From positions 1-26,050 of the IMG/VR virus record IMGVR_UViG_3300040808_002584: a stretch of 26,050 nt of DNA, one strand, 5' to 3'. Shown here piece by piece: positions 23,601 through 26,050 of the stretch. The translations under genes and the position numbers were made by a program. Every line of letters starts with the position of its first letter. Positions within the stretch are counted from its first letter, which is position 1. Under the pieces are notes generated by a model. It was not told the DNA's origin. It was given only the letters and a program-made list of their open reading frames with translations, and made no database searches. This DNA comes from a virus.

Positions 23601-25816
23601 GCGAAGATATTACAATTACATTCGCAAGAACTGGTGATGCAGGTGCAACAGGTGCAACTGGTCCACAGGGTGTTCAAGGCACAACAGGTATTCAAGGTTT
23701 ACAAGGTTTACAAGGTCAAACTGGCGCGGGTGCTCAGGGTGCTACAGGCGGTCCTGGTATTCAAGGTCCCCAAGGTCCTCAAGGACTACAAGGTAATGAT
23801 GGTAATATAGGGGCTCAGGGACCCCAAGGTGCTGTCGGACTTCAAGGTGACTTAGGTTTCCAAGGACCTGGCGGTTCTGGAGCACAGGGTGTTCAAGGTA
23901 TTCAAGGTAATGACGGTGCTCAAGGTATCGCAGGTGCTGGAGGAATCGGAGGCCAAGGTGTTCAAGGTATTCAAGGACCTCAAGGTACAGACGGTGGAGA
24001 CGGTACTCAAGGTGTTGCCGGTTTAGACGGTCAACCTGGACCTGCTGGTCCACAAGGTTTACAAGGTTCTGACGGTGCTGGGTCACAAGGTACTCAAGGT
24101 CCTGCTGGTCCACAAGGTTCTGACGGATTTGGATTCCAAGGTACTCAAGGCCCACAGGGTATTTCAGGTATTACAGGAGCAGGTACTCAAGGTTTCCAAG
24201 GACCACAAGGACCACAAGGTTTCCAAGGTATTCAAGGATTTGACGGAAATGGTATTCAAGGACCTGCTGGTTTCCAAGGTACTCAAGGTTTCCAAGGTGT
24301 TCCTGGGACAGGCGGTCAAGGAGCCCAGGGTGATACTGGTTTCCAAGGTATTCAAGGTTTAATTGGTATTCAAGGACAATCCGCACCTGGTACTCAAGGC
24401 TTACAAGGTGTTCAAGGTTTCCAAGGTGTTCAAGGACCTCCAGGAACAGGTGCTCCAGGTATTCAAGGACCTCAAGGTATTCAGGGTATTCAAGGTGGCC
24501 CAGGAGATCCGGGTGGAGAAGGTGTTCAGGGTACTCAAGGTGCTTCAGGTTATCAAGGTGTTCAAGGTAATGATGGAGCTGGAGAACAAGGCGCACAGGG
24601 TCCTATTGGCCCACAAGGTTTCCAAGGTCCGTCTGGTGACGGCGGTGGTCAAGGTACTCAAGGTATTATCGGTCCACAAGGTACTCAAGGTGAAGATGGA
24701 ATACAGGGTCCTGTAGGTGCTGGTGCAGATGGTGCTCAAGGTCCTGCTGGTCCACAAGGTGAAGCTGGTCTTTCCGGAAGTGAAGGTGCTCAAGGTTCAA
24801 CTGGTCCTGCTGGTCCACAAGGAATAACTGGTGATGAAGGTGACCAAGGACCTCTTGGTCCACAAGGTCCTGCTGGAGCGGGTGCTCAAGGTACAACAGG
24901 TTCTCCTGGTGCTCAAGGTGCAAATGGTTTCCAAGGTCCTCAAGGTCCGTTTGGTCCACAAGGTATTTCAGGTATTACAGGTTCTGGATTACAAGGTCTT
25001 CAGGGTATTCAAGGACCTATAGGTATATCTATTCAGGGTACACAGGGTCCATCAGGTAGTGCTGCTTCTGTAGATGTTGCTTCAATCCATACAACTGGAT
25101 TACAAGGTACAGCAATGTTTGTCACAATGGTTCAAGGTGGCTCAGGTGCAAGACCTTTATATGGAACTACATCTCCAAACCCAGGCGGTCAACAAAACTT
25201 CTTCTATATCGCGGATGATGATGAATTAACTCTTGAGAACTTGAACATCGACGGTTCAGTAACACTGAACGGTTCAACAATTACAACATGGCCGTCAGGC
25301 GGTGGTGGTTCGTTCGATGGAACAGCTACAAACACAGTTTCATCTGGTAAGCTTGTATTCCAAGACGGCTCAAACGGTGGCGGCGGTTCGGCATACTTTG
25401 GAACAGGAGAAGATGTTCAGTTTTATGATAATGGAACTGCAATGTATATTGACTTTGACGCATCCCATGATTTATATATGCGTGAAGGTACAACCACAAG
25501 GTTTACATTTGATACAGGAACAGGTGATTTTACAGCAACAGGTAATGTCACAACAAACTCTGACGAAAGATTAAAAGAGAATATTAAAACAATAACACAC
25601 GCCCTCGATGTAGTTGATAATTTGAGAGGTGTAACTTATAATAAGATTGACAATGACAGAAAGGAAATTGGTTTAATTGCACAGGAAGTTGAAGAATTCT
25701 TACCTGAGGTAGTAATTGATGGAGAATACAAATCAATCTCATACGGAAATATTACAGCTGTTCTGATTGAAGCAATCAAAGAACTTAAAGCTGAGATTGA
25801 ACAACTGAAGAAATAA
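20696..25816 (+). CDS. Collagen-like tail fibre with four inserted globular domains and S74 chaperone (1706 aa)
   Basis: This is a long fibre protein, probably trimeric. Residues 1-55 are a head region (VIYADNGELRYSDGTAW). Collagen-like Gly-X-Y triplets then alternate with globular parts. A WIYDGTNWVNIG-type domain lies at ~80-131, triplets at 133-235, and four related domains at about 236-359, 432-577, 676-816 and 858-979, each separated by 41-98 residues of triplets. A long collagen stem spans ~980-1455, then a Gly-rich beta region, and the S74 domain begins at Ser1622 (SDERLKENI; Lys1627). It ends in a helix (IKELKAEIEQLKK). By family knowledge S74 trimerises the fibre and cleaves itself off, here releasing 85 residues. 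Most triplets are Gly-X-Gln and few contain Pro in the first half. The gene has its own late promoter and is followed by a terminator. Host binding by the inserted domains is inferred. Confidence 0.9.
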   Translation: MASRFGTLSGKAQVVGHGVPQTFPVQLDPVPFEGAVIYADNGELRYSDGTAWLPLGTGPQGTQGTTGIQGTQGVQGDYGPGFTIIGSIVGPGDQSSLNTAFPSANIGEGVIDQSDDTLWIYDGTNWVNIGGFRGVQGFQGVQGTQGVQGTIGNEGIQGERGFRGFQGERGVQGFQGVQGLIGFQGIQGRRGPQGVQGTTGIQGDLGIQGTQGRAGPQGIQGITGIQGDVGLQGFTGSYGGVSFEFDFDTGVIAQNPGPNEFAINNADATLPTALFINDVAKNSADLSELFASIDAVVGSVKGIIQITNIADNQKFVTYEISNINDNTGWHTLFINHIASTVTVAELTSSPACIISFTRVGDTGSQGIQGINGIQGDTGIQGSTGPQGTQGIQGPQGTQGITGIQGIQGPQGVQGEQGLQGVQGNDGLQGYIGFSGGLTFDWDYNSSTTEGFPGLNQWLLNNADVTSADKLYIDDLTNTGRRVDGLFDFLDGLTSQPKGQIFVRTYKDTSSDDYEFLIYNFTNWTWSPTGTGADWGHFDITFVAASNLGGTDASPGSSWTTGVVPTYGNTTIINFIPNGQQGIQGLQGSQGLQGDFGPQGTQGVQGQQGTTGIQGLQGLQGIQGESIQGTQGIQGPQGLQGLQGLQGLQGPIGTTGIQGTQGTTGLQGLQGLQGEQGQYGGLTWIWNFTNNIVGGTDPGTNNWKLNNANPASATLITLDDIPADQYTQEIDAFLDFIDAQPGAVKGYLKIQEGNYEDGNGPAGHHWMVYEITDWTWDSGAKNYGFFDVNYVDGNVSSWQTQVNAVHGPATLITFIPRGPAGIQGATGLQGFQGLQGLIGAGVQGPQGLQGTLGLQGAEGSFGGITFDYTFDSSTLNNDPGGNGWIKLNNGTYSSATSMYIDDRDDNFIDIQPFLRTIDDSTSPLKGHFKITKKSQPEIFVIFSISALAELSGYFNVTCAYVSGNGTFADGEDITITFARTGDAGATGATGPQGVQGTTGIQGLQGLQGQTGAGAQGATGGPGIQGPQGPQGLQGNDGNIGAQGPQGAVGLQGDLGFQGPGGSGAQGVQGIQGNDGAQGIAGAGGIGGQGVQGIQGPQGTDGGDGTQGVAGLDGQPGPAGPQGLQGSDGAGSQGTQGPAGPQGSDGFGFQGTQGPQGISGITGAGTQGFQGPQGPQGFQGIQGFDGNGIQGPAGFQGTQGFQGVPGTGGQGAQGDTGFQGIQGLIGIQGQSAPGTQGLQGVQGFQGVQGPPGTGAPGIQGPQGIQGIQGGPGDPGGEGVQGTQGASGYQGVQGNDGAGEQGAQGPIGPQGFQGPSGDGGGQGTQGIIGPQGTQGEDGIQGPVGAGADGAQGPAGPQGEAGLSGSEGAQGSTGPAGPQGITGDEGDQGPLGPQGPAGAGAQGTTGSPGAQGANGFQGPQGPFGPQGISGITGSGLQGLQGIQGPIGISIQGTQGPSGSAASVDVASIHTTGLQGTAMFVTMVQGGSGARPLYGTTSPNPGGQQNFFYIADDDELTLENLNIDGSVTLNGSTITTWPSGGGGSFDGTATNTVSSGKLVFQDGSNGGGGSAYFGTGEDVQFYDNGTAMYIDFDASHDLYMREGTTTRFTFDTGTGDFTATGNVTTNSDERLKENIKTITHALDVVDNLRGVTYNKIDNDRKEIGLIAQEVEEFLPEVVIDGEYKSISYGNITAVLIEAIKELKAEIEQLKK
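20861..25060 (+). repeat. Collagen-like Gly-X-Y repeat segments
   Basis: Six blocks of Gly-X-Y triplets make up the stalk of the 1706-residue protein, at roughly residues 56-79, 133-235, 360-431, 578-675, 817-857 and 980-1455. The DNA is a degenerate 9-base repeat in which GGT or GGA alternates with a variable codon and CAA. The last block is the longest and is interrupted at intervals by single-residue deletions (see findings). Bacteriophage collagen-like fibres of this kind form trimeric triple helices in known cases. Confidence 0.9.
21401..23632 (+). repeat. Four homologous globular domains inserted in the collagen stalk
   Basis: Domains at 21401-21772, 21989-22426, 22721-23143 and 23267-23632 share an entry motif (GG followed by [VLI][ST][FW]), a central NNA/NNG segment, an [IL]xDD or INDV turn, a KG-hydrophobic strand and an exit strand ending just before the next Gly triplet. 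The middle two are longer (146 and 141 residues), contain a WTW motif and end in FIPNG or FIPRG. The outer two are shorter (124 and 122 residues), lack WTW and end in FTRVG or FARTG. I do not recognise the family; their exposed position suggests ligand or receptor binding. Confidence 0.75.
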
Positions 25817-25864
25817 TATATTATGGAGTATAATTTGCTCTAGATCATTTCAAAATTGATTAAC

Positions 25865-25895
25865 AAAAAGGGCATTTTTATACAATGTCCTTTTT
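25865..25895 (+). terminator. Intrinsic terminator after the collagen-like fibre gene
   Basis: A 12-bp stem (AAAAAGGGCATT paired with AATGTCCTTTTT, including one G-U pair) closes a 7-base loop. The descending arm ends in five T, giving the U tract typical of factor-independent terminators. It lies 49 bp after the stop at 25816 and 20 bp before the next late promoter, so it separates two transcription units. The A/T flanks make it nearly symmetric, but the next gene is on the same strand. Confidence 0.85.
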
Positions 25896-25914
25896 CATTT
25901 GAGTAGCCATATCT

Positions 25915-25922
25915 TATAAATA
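25915..25922 (+). promoter_or_regulatory. T4-type late promoter TATAAATA
   Basis: Exact TATAAATA downstream of the terminator, ending 38 bp before the ATG at 25961, the same distance as the copy at 20650. AAAAAAGG at 25943-25950 is the ribosome site. Likely drives the gene that runs off the right edge. Confidence 0.75.
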
Positions 25923-25960
25923 AGGTAATAATAGAAAAATTTAAAAAAGGTTTCATCACC

Positions 25961-26050
25961 ATGGCATCAAGAGCTAACATATACATCGATAAAGGAATGG
26001 ACTTCAGGACCGAGCTGAACCTGTTTAATGACCAGGGTGTCGAATATGAT
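25961..26050 (+). CDS. Start of a structural protein gene, truncated by the right edge
   Basis: Only 30 codons are visible, beginning MASRANIYIDKGMDFRTEL and continuing open to the window end. The opening resembles the N-termini of a family of small virion proteins of marine T4-like phages that start MASRxNIYID followed by a Gly and an Asp, usually of unknown function. The ATG is supported by an AAAAAAGG site ten bases upstream and by the late promoter at 25915. The assignment rests on the N-terminal resemblance and context only. Confidence 0.65.
   Translation, partial: MASRANIYIDKGMDFRTELNLFNDQGVEYD

Noticed and set aside
23742-24959. Long antisense and out-of-frame open reading frames across the collagen region
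   Set aside because: They are low-complexity shadows (Leu/Glu/Tyr/His-rich on the minus strand, Val/Phe/Lys-rich on the plus strand) produced by the Gly-X-Gln codon repeat, and have no ribosome sites or recognisable domains.
20861-25060. Repetitive DNA that might suggest a CRISPR or tandem satellite array
   Set aside because: The periodicity is codon-based (9 bases), stays in frame throughout and encodes collagen triplets; there are no regular unique spacers.
25817-25864. A small gene between the collagen fibre stop and the terminator
   Set aside because: The 48-bp stretch has no start codon with a ribosome site and an open frame long enough to support a call.

Overview
This window is a stretch of virion structural genes from a T4-like myovirus, most likely a marine one (cyanophage or pelagiphage type). 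The evidence is a T4 gp8-type baseplate wedge protein, a DUF4815-type giant baseplate or tail protein, two fibre proteins ending in S74 intramolecular chaperones, and three exact copies of the T4-like late promoter TATAAATA in the intergenic spaces. The DNA is visibly A+T-rich, which fits a low-GC host such as Prochlorococcus or Pelagibacter, but nothing in the window identifies the host directly. All genes are on the + strand, tightly packed, with no tRNA, integrase, transposase or CRISPR array.

Layout. Positions 2-1321 hold the 3' part of a subtilisin-like (S8) serine protease gene cut by the left edge. Positions 1370-3334 encode an enlarged gp8-like baseplate wedge protein, and 3350-8794 an 1814-residue structural protein with an N-terminal DUF4815-type region. 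A 60-residue coiled-coil ORF (8796-8978) is fitted between it and a short S74 tail-fibre protein (8980-10224). A late promoter then precedes a 9.9 kb gene (10274-20197; 3307 residues). This protein is a mosaic: an attachment-like N-terminus, a beta-solenoid of short Asn/Thr-rich repeats, a pectin-lyase-like beta-helix, and about 2200 residues of helical repeats marked by KCxRD, with beta modules marked by TYDP inserted among them. A 141-residue beta-rich virion protein follows (20220-20645).

A second late promoter precedes a 1706-residue collagen-like fibre (20696-25816). Its Gly-X-Gln triplets are broken by four related globular domains, and it ends in an S74 chaperone. A stem-loop terminator (25865-25895) closes this unit. 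A third late promoter (25915-25922) starts the next structural gene, which runs off the right edge.

Together the genes look like the distal baseplate plus a large host-contact cassette: about 17 kb of adhesin or fibre sequence built by repeat duplication and domain insertion. The most unusual features are the architecture of the 3307-residue protein (a ~500-residue block duplication, beta modules inserted at one fixed site, and one module nested inside another) and the collagen fibre with two pairs of inserted domains and regularly spaced triplet interruptions. Family assignments come from recognising motifs by eye; no database search was run.
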